From Chloroflexota bacterium (GTDB taxonomy: Bacteria; Chloroflexota; Dehalococcoidia; CAUJGQ01): a stretch of DNA of 64,000 bases. Positions 1-7,305 of this stretch are shown here, in pieces. The stretch lies in NCBI GenBank assembly GCA_963170165.1, contig CAUJGQ010000138.1:31690-95689 (forward strand), written 5' to 3'. Both the position numbers and the translations under genes were made by a program. Numbering within the stretch: the stretch's first letter is position 1; each line of letters starts with the position of its first letter. The notes under the pieces are model-generated. The model made no database searches and was not told the origin of the DNA. It worked only from the letters and a program-made list of their open reading frames with translations.

Positions 1-510
1 ATCCAGCGGCTGGTAGAGCCGTTCCTCTGGCGACAGCAGCAACCCCACCAACTCCTGTGACTCCGGGTCATACCAGACGTACTGCGGCACACGCATCAGG
101 TCTTGATAGATGCGTCGCTTCTCACCTCGATCCCTGGCGCGGGTGCGAGGTGACAGAATCTGGATCACGACGTCCGGACCCTTGCCCTCTTGCCAGATCA
201 CCCAGCTCTTACGCTGGCGATCCGGCACATCGAACACGACGTAGACATCTGGTCCGAGGAAGTCGCTATTGCGCACCTGCTCCAGGCTGTAGTAGATGAT
301 CTGGTTCTTCCCGACATAGACGTTCTGGCCGGCGTAGTGCAGCCGAAGCGTCTCAAAGAGCAGATCCATCTGGAGTGCCTGTCGCTCGGTGTCCATCGGC
401 ATCCCATCGGTCTCGGGCAGTTCATCCTCGGTCGGGGGCGCCTCGACACCCAGTTCCGCGAGGAGTGCCCGGTCATCGTCGGTCAGGATCCACTCGCGCT
501 GCTGTGTCAT
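1..510 (-). CDS. Uma2 family endonuclease-like protein, 3' end cut by window edge
   Basis: The frame is open from an ATG at 510 to base 1, giving 170 codons with no stop, so the C-terminus lies outside the window. The N-terminus is acidic (TDDDRALLAELG). The middle contains the Uma2/DUF820 pattern GPDVYVVFDVPDR, then PDVVIQILSPRTR and RIYQDLMRVPQYVWYDP. This is the PD-(D/E)XK-like core with its Asp and its hydrophobic-E/Q-hydrophobic-SP strand. The second acidic residue is Gln in VVIQILSP, where many members have Glu. Uma2 proteins are abundant in Chloroflexota and cyanobacteria and their biological role is not settled. A second Uma2 gene lies at 29564-30136. Confidence 0.8.
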   Translation of the reverse strand, partial: MTQQREWILTDDDRALLAELGVEAPPTEDELPETDGMPMDTERQALQMDLLFETLRLHYAGQNVYVGKNQIIYYSLEQVRNSDFLGPDVYVVFDVPDRQRKSWVIWQEGKGPDVVIQILSPRTRARDRGEKRRIYQDLMRVPQYVWYDPESQELVGLLLSPEERLYQPLD

Positions 511-529
511 CGCGACCTCACTCCCGGTC

Positions 530-2059
530 TTATACCGGCTCCCAGCGACGCTCGGTCACGCCGAAGCGATCAATGCGGATGACCAGCACCCGGCGGCAGC
601 CGTGGGCGCAGCCGCGCGCCAGCAGGTCGGCCACCTTCAGGTTGGTGGCGGCCGCCTCTGTTGCAGGTTCGGTGGCGTGACAGTGGGCGCCGTACGGTGC
701 AACGACAAACACGCCGCTGTCTTCATCCAGCATCACCACCAGGCCGGTCTCGCCATCAGAGTCAAACAACCGCTCGTGGCGGCCATCAGCAAAGCGCACG
801 TCCACATCGCCGCTGCACACCCAGGACCAGCGTGTATCAAGCGCATGCTCTTGACCGGCAACCAGTGTCTGGTCGGCCGGCGCACCGGGAAAGGCCAGCG
901 ACTGCGCGCCGGCGCCCGGCACGATCCGGACCGCGCGGCGCATTATCCGGTGTGCCTGGCCCTGGCCAATACCCTTGGCGTAGTACAGATAGCCATCGCC
1001 CGCGGTGACGGCATGCCACCCTGACATCGGGCTGAGCAGCGTGGGATAGCCAATGCGTTGAGGCCGCTCGCCTGTACTCAGCAACATGCGCGGCGTTTCC
1101 CAACGCACGCCATCCTCAGAGGCGGTGTAGTAGATGCCGTCGCGCGATTCGACCGTCGCCAGATAGCGCCCCAACACGGTATTGAAGCTGACACTGGGAT
1201 TGGCAGCGTAGACGGTCGTGGCGCCGGGCGCCGCCCGCGCGATCACGGCGGTGCTCTGCCCCCCAAGACCGGGCTGGCTCCAGGCGCCACGGTAGTACTT
1301 CTGCCAGGTGCCCGGCAGCCCGCCACTGCTTATCCGGGCACGGGCCACATGCACTTCATCGGGCGGTCCGCTGGCCGTGCCCCAGTCCACGTAGTACAGG
1401 TAGATATAGTCGCCCACGACGATGGCGCTGGGCTCGCCGGCGCCAGTGAACTTCGCGCACGGGGGCGCGAGGTTGCGGCCGGTAATGATCGTCCCGCGCC
1501 GTTCCCAGGTTTCACCGAAGTCGCGCGAGTAGGCCATGCCAATGGCAGCCGTGGTGCCACCGCGCGGGCATTGCTGCTCCGCATGGTAGATGCCGTAGAG
1601 TTCGCCCTCCCCCAGTCCCGGCAGCACTGCGCCGAAGCCGGCGTAATCGCGGTCGATACCTTCACCGGTCGGGCCCAGCACCGGCACCGCACCGCCGCGC
1701 GCATCCGTGCGGTGGGGCCGCAGGCTGTCGAAGCTAGCGCCACGCAGCAGGTACGCGTGCGTGCCGCCGGTAACCCACACGTGATACTGGCCGTTTGCGC
1801 TCAGGAAGGAGATGTGGCCATCAGGAAGCGAGCGCATCCCAAATTCGCCACCGGGCAACCCGTCCTCTTCCGGACCAGACAGGGCCAGCGAGTAGCTGTA
1901 GGTTTCGGCCGCGGTGGCCGGCGCCGCGGGAGGCAGGCCGTCGCGCTGCGCGGTTCCCAGCACGGCGCCACCGATGATCAGCAGGGCGCCCAGCAGCCAC
2001 ACCGGCCAGCGCCGGAGGATCGCGCCGCGTACTCCATCAGCCGCCATGAACCGCCCCAT
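530..2059 (-). CDS. Membrane-anchored beta-propeller protein (glycosidase-fold-like)
   Basis: About 509 residues. A basic N-terminus is followed by one hydrophobic segment (WPVWLLGALLIIGGAVLG), which is either a signal anchor or an uncleaved signal. The rest is predicted extracytoplasmic and rich in Gly, Tyr and Trp. Repeats such as GMAYSRDFGETWERR, EPSAIVVGDYIYLYYVDWG, NPSVSFNTVLGRYLATV and GIYYTASEDGVRWE are typical of five-bladed beta-propellers of the GH32/43/68 or sialidase (Asp-box, S-x-D-x-G-x-T-W) type. I see no complete set of GH catalytic acids, so enzymatic activity is not claimed. The frame stays open upstream to 2209, but that part overlaps the neighbouring gene. ATG 2059, or 2047 twelve bases later, is the likelier start. 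Confidence 0.65.
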   Translation of the reverse strand: MGRFMAADGVRGAILRRWPVWLLGALLIIGGAVLGTAQRDGLPPAAPATAAETYSYSLALSGPEEDGLPGGEFGMRSLPDGHISFLSANGQYHVWVTGGTHAYLLRGASFDSLRPHRTDARGGAVPVLGPTGEGIDRDYAGFGAVLPGLGEGELYGIYHAEQQCPRGGTTAAIGMAYSRDFGETWERRGTIITGRNLAPPCAKFTGAGEPSAIVVGDYIYLYYVDWGTASGPPDEVHVARARISSGGLPGTWQKYYRGAWSQPGLGGQSTAVIARAAPGATTVYAANPSVSFNTVLGRYLATVESRDGIYYTASEDGVRWETPRMLLSTGERPQRIGYPTLLSPMSGWHAVTAGDGYLYYAKGIGQGQAHRIMRRAVRIVPGAGAQSLAFPGAPADQTLVAGQEHALDTRWSWVCSGDVDVRFADGRHERLFDSDGETGLVVMLDEDSGVFVVAPYGAHCHATEPATEAAATNLKVADLLARGCAHGCRRVLVIRIDRFGVTERRWEPV

Positions 2060-2130
2060 CCTCGCCGGCTTCGGTGCCTGCTGGCTGGCCCGCCTCTGGG
2101 CCAGTGTAGCGCGCGGTGTCCGGCCGGCCG

Positions 2131-2484
2131 CTATCGCCGTCTGCTCGGCCGCAGCGGTTCCACCAGTCCAAAGGCGCCCAGCACCAGCAGCAGCGCCCCT
2201 GGCATCCACAACAAGCCGGTGCCATCGGCCGACAGCACCGCGGCCAATCCCATCAACAGTCCGGCGGCAGCCACAACCAGCGTCCCGCCCTGACGTGGCT
2301 CAGCATCATAGCGGCGCAGCCCGAGCATAGCCAGCACCGGCGGCGCCATGGTCAGCGCCACCAGCCGCCACTCGGATTGCTCCAGCGCCCCCGCCTGCTT
2401 AGCTGCCGTTACCCCCAGCGTGGCCAGCGTCCCCAGCGCCGCACCAATGGCGGTATACAGCCGTGCCCGTGTCTCGGAAGCCAT
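2131..2484 (-). CDS. Small four-helix membrane protein, unknown function
   Basis: About 117 residues starting MASETRARLYTAIGAALG. There are about four hydrophobic segments (YTAIGAALGTLATLGVTAA, WRLVALTMAPPVLAMLGL, GGTLVVAAAGLLMGLAAVLS, LLWMPGALLLVLGAFGLV) and a basic C-terminus (PLRPSRRR), so it is an inner-membrane protein. The frame extends upstream to 2598, but that extension crosses the inverted repeat at 2530-2587 and reads like non-coding sequence, so I use the internal ATG. It is followed on the same strand by the beta-propeller gene 71 bp downstream and they may be co-transcribed. I do not recognise a family. Confidence 0.6.
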   Translation of the reverse strand: MASETRARLYTAIGAALGTLATLGVTAAKQAGALEQSEWRLVALTMAPPVLAMLGLRRYDAEPRQGGTLVVAAAGLLMGLAAVLSADGTGLLWMPGALLLVLGAFGLVEPLRPSRRR

Positions 2485-2529
2485 ATGTGAGCCTGTCAGC
2501 CTGCCGGCGGGGAGCCGGAACGGAGCAGT

Positions 2530-2587
2530 GTGTTTCGTATTGCGCGCGGGGATTGAAGCTACGAGTTCCACACGCAATACGAAACAC
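2530..2587. repeat. Perfect 15-bp inverted repeat between ilvN and the small membrane gene
   Basis: GTGTTTCGTATTGCG at 2530-2544 is exactly complementary to CGCAATACGAAACAC at 2573-2587, with a 28-base loop. Neither strand has a T-run after the stem, so this is not a standard terminator. It lies just past the ilvN stop. It could act as a 3' stabiliser or weak terminator for ilvBN, or be a copy of a dispersed intergenic element. Its AT-richer CGTATTGCG words differ from the surrounding GC-rich DNA. Confidence 0.75.
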
Positions 2588-2615
2588 GTTCGCCCCAAGA
2601 TGCTGGTTGCCGCTG

Positions 2616-3197
2616 CTAATCGCTCACATACGGCATCGCGCCATTCGGGCGGTGACCGATGCGGGCATGGGCGGCGGCGGCGGCGGCGGCTTTGGCGTCG
2701 TCCACGTGCACGGTGCTCGCGCCGCGGCCCATCGCCAGCCGGCCGGTGCGGGCCAGTTCGGCGATACCGAACGGCTTCATCGTGCGCAGCACGTTGTCGA
2801 TGTGATCACCATCACCCACTACCTCCAGGATGACGGACGAGTCCGACACATCGGCCACGTGTGCACCGAACACCCCCGCAAGCTGGATCACCTCACCGCG
2901 CTTGCCATTGGAACAGCGCACCTTGATCAGCGCCAGCTCGCGCGCCACCATCCCCTTGTGGGTGATGTCCGCCACCTTGACCACGTCGATCAGCTTGTAG
3001 AGCTGCTTTTCGACCTGTTCCACCTGGGTGGTCGAGCCATCCACTACGATGGTCATGCGCGACAGGCCGTCCTGTTCGGTCTGGCCGACGGCCAGACTCT
3101 CGATGTTGAAGCCACGCCGCCGGAACAGCGAGGCCACCCGGTTCAGCACGCCCGGCCGGTCCTCGACCAGGGCGATGACGGTATGCTTGTTGCTCAT
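2616..3197 (-). CDS. ilvN: Acetolactate synthase regulatory (small) subunit
   Basis: 193 residues. The N-terminal ACT domain (about 4-80) begins HTVIALVEDRPGVLNRVASLF and includes RRGFNIESLAVGQTE. The ALS_ss C domain contains ELALIKVRCSNGKRGEV and FGAHVADVSDSSVILEVVG. It binds valine, leucine or isoleucine and regulates the catalytic subunit IlvB, giving feedback control of branched-chain amino acid synthesis. After the usual end of the domain (FGIAELARTGRLAMGRG) there is a ~30-residue tail with an eight-alanine run followed by HARIGHRPNG. The tail is longer than in typical 160-175-residue IlvN proteins and is probably disordered. The gene is 71 bp downstream of ilvB on the same strand. Confidence 0.95.
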   Translation of the reverse strand: MSNKHTVIALVEDRPGVLNRVASLFRRRGFNIESLAVGQTEQDGLSRMTIVVDGSTTQVEQVEKQLYKLIDVVKVADITHKGMVARELALIKVRCSNGKRGEVIQLAGVFGAHVADVSDSSVILEVVGDGDHIDNVLRTMKPFGIAELARTGRLAMGRGASTVHVDDAKAAAAAAAHARIGHRPNGAMPYVSD

Positions 3198-3268
3198 GGT
3201 GAAGCTCCTCAGCCGGCCGGCCTGTCCGTGTGACAGCCACCGCCGCTGCGCTCTGCGTCGATCGCTGA

Positions 3269-5017
3269 CTAGCTGACGAGCTGGCCCGTCTTCTTGCGTG
3301 CTTCCACCAACGTCGGGTCCTCGATGGTCTCGGCCAGGGAGGCGCCGGCGGGCACCATCGGCCAGACGTTCTCCTCGGTCATCACCCGGAAATCGAGCAA
3401 CACCGGACCGGGGTAGGCGTTCGCCTCCTCGATGGCGGCGCGCACCTTCTGCTTCTCAGTGACACGGATCGCCTTGATGCCATACGCATCCGCCAGCTTG
3501 ACGAAGTCCGGCTGGCAGACGGTGGTCCGCAGGTCGTTGTCAACGTGGTTCTCGTTGTAGAACAGCTGCTGCCACTGGCGGATCATGCCCAGCACGCCGT
3601 TGTTGAGGATCGCCATCTTCACCGGCGCGCGCATATCGACGATGGTGGCCAGTTCCTGGATGTTCATCTGGAAGCCGCCGTCACCGCAGATGCTCCACAC
3701 CAGCTCGCCGGGTCGGGCCATCTGCGCCCCCAGCGCCGCCGGCACCTCGAAGCCCATCGTGCCCAGGCCACCGGAGGTGATCAGCGTGCGCGGCCGGCGG
3801 AACACCCACTGCTGGCCGGTCCACATCTGATGCTGGCCTACGCCGGTGACAACCACCGCTTCACCACCGCACGCCTCGTAGATCTCCCGCACCACGTACT
3901 GCGAGGAGATATCCTGGCCCTTGGTCTCGGGCAGGGTGAAGGAGGGATGCTCGCGGCGCAGGTCGTCGATCCATTGCAGCCATTCCAGGTGGGTGTTCTG
4001 CTTGACGATGGGAATCAGCTGTTCCAGCACCTGGCGGGCGTCGCCGACGATCGGCACCTCGGTCTTGATATTCTTGCCGATCTCCGCCGGGTCGATGTCA
4101 ATGTGAATCACGCGAGCGGTGGGGTTGAAGTCGGAGAAGCGGCCCATCGCTCGGTCGTCAAAGCGCATCCCGATGCCAATGACGACGTCAGCGTTGTTGG
4201 CAGCGTGGTTGCAGTGGTAGGCGCCGTGCATCCCCATCCAGCCGATGTTGAGGATGTGGTCGCCCGGCATGGCGCCGATGCCGAGGAAGGTGCTCATCAC
4301 CGGGATCTGCGCCTTCTCCGCCAGCGCCTTGAGCTCGGCCGAAGCGCCGGACCAGATGATGCCGTGGCCGGCCAGGATCACGGGCCGCTTCGCCTCGTCA
4401 ATGAGGCGGGCAGCACGTTTGACCTGCCCCATGTGTCCCTGGGTGGTGGGCTTGTAGGAGCGGATGCTGATCTCCTCCGGCCACTCAAACTCAGCAAACT
4501 CCTGGAATACATCCTTGGGAATGTCAACATGCACGGGGCCGGGCCGGCCGCTGGCGGCGATGTAGAACGCCTCGCGGATGACGGTGGCAATCTCGCTCGC
4601 CTTCATCACCAGATAGTTATGCTTGACGATCGGCAGGGTGATACCAGTGATGTCCGCCTCTTGAAAGCCGTCGCGGCCCAGCAGGTTGCGAGAGACGTTG
4701 CCGGTCAGCACCACCATCGGCACCGAGTCCATCATGGCCGTACAGATGCCGGTGACGAGATTGGTGGCGCCGGGTCCGGAGGTACCCAGGCAGACGCCGA
4801 CCTTTCCGGAGGCGCGGGCGTAGCCGTCGGCCATGTGCGCGCCGCCTTGCTCGTGCCGCACCAGCACATGCTTGAGCTGCGGGAACTTGGGGAACTCGTC
4901 GTACAGAGGCAGCACCACGCCGCCCGGGTAACCGTAGATCACCTCCACGCCCTCACGGACGAGGCTTTCCAGCAGGATCTGTGCGCCATTCATTCGCATT
5001 GCGGGTCTGCTCTCCAT
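3269..5017 (-). CDS. ilvB: Acetolactate synthase catalytic (large) subunit
   Basis: 582 residues, normal length. It condenses two pyruvates, or pyruvate plus 2-oxobutyrate, in the first common step of Val/Leu/Ile synthesis, using ThDP, Mg and FAD. The ThDP Glu is in VRHEQGGAHMADGYARASGK (Glu56). The central FAD-binding domain follows, and the C-terminal ThDP/Mg motif is SICGDGGFQMNIQELATI, with LNNGVLGMIRQWQ after it. The family start is usually near MNGAQILLESL. ATG 5017 and ATG 4999 are both possible, and neither has a clear Shine-Dalgarno. Transcription is probably controlled by the T-box leader about 320 bp upstream. The stop codon lies inside a repeat word (3260-3277) shared with other gaps. 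Confidence 0.95.
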   Translation of the reverse strand: MESRPAMRMNGAQILLESLVREGVEVIYGYPGGVVLPLYDEFPKFPQLKHVLVRHEQGGAHMADGYARASGKVGVCLGTSGPGATNLVTGICTAMMDSVPMVVLTGNVSRNLLGRDGFQEADITGITLPIVKHNYLVMKASEIATVIREAFYIAASGRPGPVHVDIPKDVFQEFAEFEWPEEISIRSYKPTTQGHMGQVKRAARLIDEAKRPVILAGHGIIWSGASAELKALAEKAQIPVMSTFLGIGAMPGDHILNIGWMGMHGAYHCNHAANNADVVIGIGMRFDDRAMGRFSDFNPTARVIHIDIDPAEIGKNIKTEVPIVGDARQVLEQLIPIVKQNTHLEWLQWIDDLRREHPSFTLPETKGQDISSQYVVREIYEACGGEAVVVTGVGQHQMWTGQQWVFRRPRTLITSGGLGTMGFEVPAALGAQMARPGELVWSICGDGGFQMNIQELATIVDMRAPVKMAILNNGVLGMIRQWQQLFYNENHVDNDLRTTVCQPDFVKLADAYGIKAIRVTEKQKVRAAIEEANAYPGPVLLDFRVMTEENVWPMVPAGASLAETIEDPTLVEARKKTGQLVS

Positions 5018-5213
5018 TGATCAGGATGGGCGTCTCACCGTTGGCTCCGCCACGCTCCCGCTACCATGCCGCCCCGTGACTGCGGGGCGGGCGTCCTTCC
5101 TCGTCCGTCTGAACACATGCTGGTTGATCCTCGTCCGGCCGGCGCACACAAGAGCGGCGGCCGGTTTGCTGTCCCTGGCCGCCGCTCCGGTTACACGTCA
5201 GATGGAGCCACGG

Positions 5214-5315
5214 TCAGGGGCCGAGAAGTAGTACGACGAGCGCTACGAGCGGTAGCGCGGCACGCACGGTCACGCGCGGAGCCGGATTGTGTGCCATCAC
5301 CCGTGTCAGCGCCAT
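5214..5315 (-). CDS. 33-residue hydrophobic small ORF between T-box and ilvB
   Basis: The ATG at 5315 is preceded by AGGGGG with about 6 bases of spacing, a good ribosome binding site. The product starts MALTRVMAHNPAPRV and ends in a hydrophobic stretch (ALPLVALVVLLLGP), enough for one membrane helix. It begins 23 bp after the T-box terminator run, so it would be the first ORF on the antiterminated transcript, about 200 bp ahead of ilvB. It has no run of branched-chain codons placed for classical attenuation. It could be a small membrane protein, a translational leader, or a chance ORF. The 196-bp gap to ilvB contains a perfect 8-bp GC hairpin (5069-5090) without a T-run. Confidence 0.4.
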   Translation of the reverse strand: MALTRVMAHNPAPRVTVRAALPLVALVVLLLGP

Positions 5316-5337
5316 TGCGCTGCCCCCTGCGAACCGT

Positions 5338-5368
5338 ACAAAAAAGCCCGTCCCCGGCAAGGGACGGG
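5338..5368 (-). terminator. Rho-independent terminator of the T-box leader
   Basis: On the minus strand CCCGTCCC-TTGCCG-GGGACGGG (5368-5347) forms a GC stem followed by G and six Ts (5346-5340). The upstream side of the stem directly follows the T-box sequence, as expected for mutually exclusive terminator and antiterminator structures. Confidence 0.9.
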
Positions 5369-5597
5369 ACATGCCCGCGGTACCACCCTCGTTCCTCTCG
5401 CGTGGAGAGGCACTTTCACGCGCGCTAACGGGCGCAACCCGGAGCCGGGTACTGCTACTTCCCCGGTTCGGCTCAGGAGCGAGTTCCGGCCTGCGCCGCC
5501 GCCGGGCTTGCACCATTCCCGGCTCGCTGGTGCGGAAGAGGGCCGTACTACTCTCCGTCACAGCCGCTGCTATTACTAGCTTCCGTACCGTACGCAA
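5338..5597 (-). promoter_or_regulatory. T-box leader upstream of ilvBN, probably leucine-specific
   Basis: Read on the minus strand, the leader has all main T-box parts in order. GAGAGTAGTACGG is the AG-bulge/GA-rich side of stem I. AGCGAGCCGGGAATGGTGC is the stem I distal region. A specifier region reads GGAACTCGCTCCTGAGCC. The conserved T-box sequence AGGGTGGTACCGCG is at 5389-5376, and a terminator follows. The codon in the specifier position reads CTC (5483-5481), which is leucine. The family senses uncharged tRNA: when leucyl-tRNA charging is low, the antiterminator forms around the T-box sequence and ilvBN is transcribed. The T-box itself is certain by sequence. The specifier assignment is by position and is less sure. 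Confidence 0.9.
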
Positions 5598-5616
5598 TCA
5601 CTCCGCAACGTGTCAA
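5587..5616 (-). promoter_or_regulatory. Candidate sigma-70-type promoter for the T-box/ilvBN transcript
   Basis: On the minus strand a perfect TTGACA (5616-5611) is followed 18 bases later by TACGGT (5592-5587). The leader begins just downstream. The -35 is strong and the -10 weak, and the position fits a transcript that contains the full stem I. Confidence 0.5.
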
Positions 5617-5795
5617 GTGGAACCGGCGCCTTCACTCGCCAGCAAGACCTACCGGCCGGCAGCGCACCGTGAGCACAAGCGGAGCCGTCTTCGCAATTGG
5701 AACGGTGAGATTGACACCGAGGACACCACGGCAGTGCAGACGAGGGATCGCATTCGTTACGCTGGAGGTGCTGACAGTCGCAAGGAGGCGTCCGC

Positions 5796-5972
5796 ATGCA
5801 ACAGCCCGAAATGCTGGCCGTATCGGAAGAGCAATTGTTCGCCATCATCGGCCGGCTGCACGTCGAGAACCTCGTGCTGCGCTCCCGCATGGCGGAACTG
5901 CAGCAGACGATCAGCGCCGAGCCGGAGCACGAGCCAGAGCTGCCGCGCCCCGTGCGTGCCACCGGCTCCTGA
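5796..5972 (+). CDS. 58-residue coiled-coil microprotein
   Basis: The ATG at 5796 follows AAGGAGG (5782-5788) with 7-base spacing, a near-ideal ribosome binding site. The product reads MQQPEMLAVSEEQLFAII, then GRLHVENLVLRSRMAEL with Leu/Val heptad spacing, suggesting a short coiled coil. The tail is acidic and Pro-rich (EPEHEPELPRP). It lies between the T-box promoter (opposite strand) and the DegT aminotransferase. I do not recognise a family. A role as a dimeric adaptor is only inferred from the heptads. Confidence 0.55.
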   Translation: MQQPEMLAVSEEQLFAIIGRLHVENLVLRSRMAELQQTISAEPEHEPELPRPVRATGS

Positions 5973-6135
5973 ACATACGCACACATACCGCCACCGCGAC
6001 CGGCACTCAACTTGGTCCTAGCATAGTGACAGGCAGCAGCCGGCCACGGACCTACGGATCGCCGCGGGCAAGGTCGATACTCAGATTAGAGACAGCGCCG
6101 GCGCCCCTCCGGCGGGCCGAGGAGCAAGCACCGAT

Positions 6136-7305
6136 ATGAACGTTCCCTTTGTTGATCTGCGCGCCCAGCATGACGAGCTACGCGCTGAACTGGAGCAGGC
6201 ATTCCGGTCCGCGCTGGATGAGTCTGCCTTCATCGGCGGGCCGCGCGTCACGTCCTTCGAGGAGGCGTTCGCGCAATTCTGCGGCGCCGACCACGCCATC
6301 GGCGTCGCCAGCGGCACCGACGCGTTGGAGCTGGCGCTGCGGGCAGCCGGGATCGTGCCAGGCGACATCGTGCTCACCGTGCCCAATACCTTTATCGCCA
6401 CGGTGGAGAGCTTCCATCAGCTCGGCGCCCAGCCACGGTTTATCGACATCGAGCCTGCCACGTACAACATGGACACCGCCAAGCTAGCTACCTACTTGGC
6501 AGAGCAGTGCGCTCGTGATCGCGCCGGTGTCCTGCGCGAGAAGGCCAGCGGCGCCCGCGTCGCCGCCGTCATTCCTGTGCACCTGTACGGCATGTGCGCG
6601 GACATGAACCCCATTCTGGCGCAGGCAGCTGAGTACGGCATCGAAATCATCGAGGACGCCTGCCAGGCGCACGGCGCCGAGTACCAGCTCAGCGACGGCC
6701 GCACGGTCAAAGCTGGGACGATGGGCCGCGCGGGGGCATTCAGCTTCTACCCTGGCAAGAACCTCGGCGCACTGGGCGAGGCCGGGGCAATTGTCACCAA
6801 CGACGCGGCCTTGAACGAGGAGGTGCGGCTGCTGCGCGCCCACGGTGAGCGCGAGCGCTATGTGCATGATTCGCCGGACGGCGTCAACGCCCGGCTCGAC
6901 GCGGTGCAGGCGGCGTTTCTGGAGATCAAGCTGAAGCGGCTTGCGGACTGGAATGCCTGCCGGCAGCGGGCGGCAGCCTGGTACCAGGAGGACCTGGCGG
7001 GCAGCGGCCTGCAGCTGCCGGTGGTACCCGCAGGCCGCACGCACGTCTTCCACCTGTATGTGGTGCGCGTGCCCAACCGCGAGCCGGTGCGCGCCGCGCT
7101 GGCCAGCCAGGGTGTGAACACGGCGCTGCACTATCCTATCCCCATTCACCTACAGCAGGCCTTCCGCTATCTGGAGCTGGGTGTGGGCTCTTTCCCAGAA
7201 AGCGAACGGGCCGCCCGGGAGATCGTCTCACTGCCGATGTTCCCGCACATTACCCGCGAGCAAGTCGCCTACACCGCCGCCAGGCTCAGGGAGGCAGTGG
7301 CGTGA
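6136..7305 (+). CDS. DegT/DnrJ/EryC1/StrS family PLP-dependent sugar aminotransferase
   Basis: 389 residues, normal length. It starts NVPFVDLRAQHDELRAEL. It then has the cofactor-pocket motif ASGTDALELALRAAG, the aspartate region EIIEDACQAHGAEY, and the internal aldimine lysine in AFSFYPGKNLGALGEAG. LRAHGERERYVHD and LHYPIPIHLQ are typical of the family. These enzymes transfer an amino group to a keto-sugar nucleotide for polysaccharide, glycoprotein or antibiotic sugars. The stop overlaps the GTG start of the sugar transferase by 4 bp, so the two are translationally coupled. Substrate not predictable. Confidence 0.9.
   Translation: MNVPFVDLRAQHDELRAELEQAFRSALDESAFIGGPRVTSFEEAFAQFCGADHAIGVASGTDALELALRAAGIVPGDIVLTVPNTFIATVESFHQLGAQPRFIDIEPATYNMDTAKLATYLAEQCARDRAGVLREKASGARVAAVIPVHLYGMCADMNPILAQAAEYGIEIIEDACQAHGAEYQLSDGRTVKAGTMGRAGAFSFYPGKNLGALGEAGAIVTNDAALNEEVRLLRAHGERERYVHDSPDGVNARLDAVQAAFLEIKLKRLADWNACRQRAAAWYQEDLAGSGLQLPVVPAGRTHVFHLYVVRVPNREPVRAALASQGVNTALHYPIPIHLQQAFRYLELGVGSFPESERAAREIVSLPMFPHITREQVAYTAARLREAVA

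Noticed and set aside
3545..5020. Long plus-strand ORF (491 residues) opposite ilvB
   Set aside because: It is antisense to a fully convincing ilvB, has His/Asp/Val-biased composition typical of a GC-rich shadow frame, and has no ribosome site.
5066..5428. Plus-strand ORF across the T-box leader
   Set aside because: The region is explained by the T-box on the minus strand and the ORF has no family features.
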